From Deltaproteobacteria bacterium (GTDB lineage Bacteria > UBA10199 > SPLOWO2-01-44-7), in the NCBI GenBank assembly GCA_030688705.1, contig JAUYJH010000138.1, positions 1-6,053 of the forward strand: a DNA stretch of 6,053 bases. Reading direction: 5' to 3'. The notes under the pieces are model-generated. The model was not told where the DNA came from. It worked only from the letters and a program-made list of their open reading frames with translations, and searched no databases. Position 1 is the first letter of the stretch, and every line of letters starts with the position of its first letter. The translations under genes were made by a program, and so were the position numbers. Of the stretch, positions 5,117 through 6,053 are shown in pieces.

Positions 5117-6031
5117 CTAGAAGGAAAAGACCATCAACCCAAAAGCTCCATTTCTCTCTAATGAGAAATCAAACAGATGGGACAAAGGCTGGGAGCCTGT
5201 TTTTTGGGAGGAGTGGTCCAGATAAAAAAACACCCCGGCAGCGGCCATGGAAAGGGTGCCAGCGACAAAACTGATATTTGCAAAAGTCGCGGCATCTCGG
5301 CTCTCTTTTTTCAACGCATCCAATGTGGGTTTGTATTTGGATTTTGCCGCATCGTTGCGAAATACAAAATTTTGGCCGCTTGGAACGGCAAGACCGGTAT
5401 TTTCCAGGTCGCCAAGCATGGTATCATAACTGTTTTCCTTGCTCCGTGAGCGTAAGGCCCTTTCCGCCCCCAGACCGAAACTCCCCAGGGCGAAAACAAG
5501 ACTGCTCCATTTCAAAATTTGAAAAGTTCTCCACGGCGTTGAAGGTTCCTGCCACAAGATAGGCGCGATTAACCGCTGTGTGGCTTGGTCGGTCGCCTCC
5601 AAAAAGTCTTTTTCATCACCCTGTTTGACACGTGCCTGAGCCCGACTTTCCACCTGTGCCCTTTGAATATCGATTAACTGTAAACTGATGATATAGTTCT
5701 CCCCCAAAAAGCCGACGGAACCGGTGATTAATTTATCAACCCCCATCGCGCCGCCGATTTCCGCCAGACAACTGACATCGGATTCACACCCGGCCATTTG
5801 TTTTTTTTCCTCCAGATTGAGCATGGCTATTATTTCTTCATAGTTGATGACATCCAGTTCCGCGTGACTCCCCACATTGTCTGTTATGACCGTTTCTATG
5901 TTACGGACAACGATTGGATGCGCCCCCTTGGAAGTCACATTGCCGATCGCTATTTTGATCGGTTGTCTGGGTTGTGGAGAAATGGGATTGGGCATAAAAT
6001 TATCTCGAAAAATTTCCAAAAATGCGAGCAA
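5117..6031 (-). CDS. TolB/CsgG-like N-terminal domain protein with two C-terminal membrane segments
   Basis: Likely an envelope accessory protein; its exact role is not known. Numbering is from the TTG at 6031. Residues 25-155 match the TolB-N/CsgG-like alpha/beta domain common in deltaproteobacterial envelope proteins: strand IKIAIGNV (25-32), LDVINYEEI (59-67), and the signature GCESDVSCLAEIGGAMGVDK (81-100), then LITGSVG and YIISLQLIDIQRA. Cys82 and Cys88 are spaced for a disulfide. Hydrophobic helices lie at about 171-190 and 249-271, separated by a polar, Lys/Asp-rich loop. The C-terminus ends in Phe (GLMVFSF). The start is uncertain: TTG 6031 has no ribosome binding site, ATG 5995 has only a weak GAGA, and the frame is open to the window edge with a hydrophobic run (QIVVFRLLAFLEIF) that could be part of an export signal. 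It converges on the 113-aa ORF with a 14-base gap. Confidence 0.9.
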   Translation of the reverse strand: MLAFLEIFRDNFMPNPISPQPRQPIKIAIGNVTSKGAHPIVVRNIETVITDNVGSHAELDVINYEEIIAMLNLEEKKQMAGCESDVSCLAEIGGAMGVDKLITGSVGFLGENYIISLQLIDIQRAQVESRAQARVKQGDEKDFLEATDQATQRLIAPILWQEPSTPWRTFQILKWSSLVFALGSFGLGAERALRSRSKENSYDTMLGDLENTGLAVPSGQNFVFRNDAAKSKYKPTLDALKKESRDAATFANISFVAGTLSMAAAGVFFYLDHSSQKTGSQPLSHLFDFSLERNGAFGLMVFSF

Positions 6032-6053
6032 TCTGAAAACTACGATTTGGACC

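Overview
This window most likely comes from a Gram-negative bacterium of the old deltaproteobacterial grouping (Myxococcota, Bdellovibrionota or a related uncultured lineage). That placement is an inference. It rests on a MYXO-CTERM-like C-terminal sorting tail, calcium-binding thrombospondin type 3 repeats, a TolB/CsgG-like accessory protein of a type I associate with these lineages, two sigma-54-type promoters, and palindromic intergenic repeats. No rRNA, tRNA, CRISPR array or transposase gene was seen.

Layout. Positions 1-288 carry no convincing gene. They hold two different palindromic dispersed-type repeats (53-142 and 201-276). A near-consensus sigma-54 -24/-12 element (289-305) follows and ends 15 bases before the ATG of the dominant gene (321-4523). 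That gene encodes a 1400-residue secreted, Asp- and Cys-rich surface protein: signal peptide, propeller-like FG-GAP segments, TSP3 repeats, a Pro/Gly linker, then a GGGCGC / membrane helix / Arg-rich tail. A 61-residue gene (4469-4654) overlaps its 3' end by 55 bases in another frame and has its own ribosome binding site. Its product resembles the histidine-phosphotransfer hairpin of a sensor kinase with no ATPase domain.

Four bases after that stop lies a perfect-looking palindrome (4658-4681), which could be an activator site, a terminator hairpin, or both. About 40 bases further on is a second sigma-54-type promoter (4716-4732), then a strong ribosome binding site and a 113-codon ORF of unknown function (4761-5102). 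A rho-independent terminator (5058-5100) is embedded in the end of that ORF. Converging on it from the minus strand is a TolB/CsgG-like protein with two membrane segments (5117-6031, frame open to the window edge).

Working model (inference). The plus-strand genes form a sigma-54-regulated surface-protein locus: unit 1 is the large anchored protein plus the kinase-hairpin-like small protein, and unit 2 is the 113-residue ORF or a structured RNA. The two sigma-54 elements, the palindrome and the stand-alone phosphoacceptor-like hairpin together suggest control by an NtrC-type activator. No activator gene or sortase-like processing enzyme is in this window.
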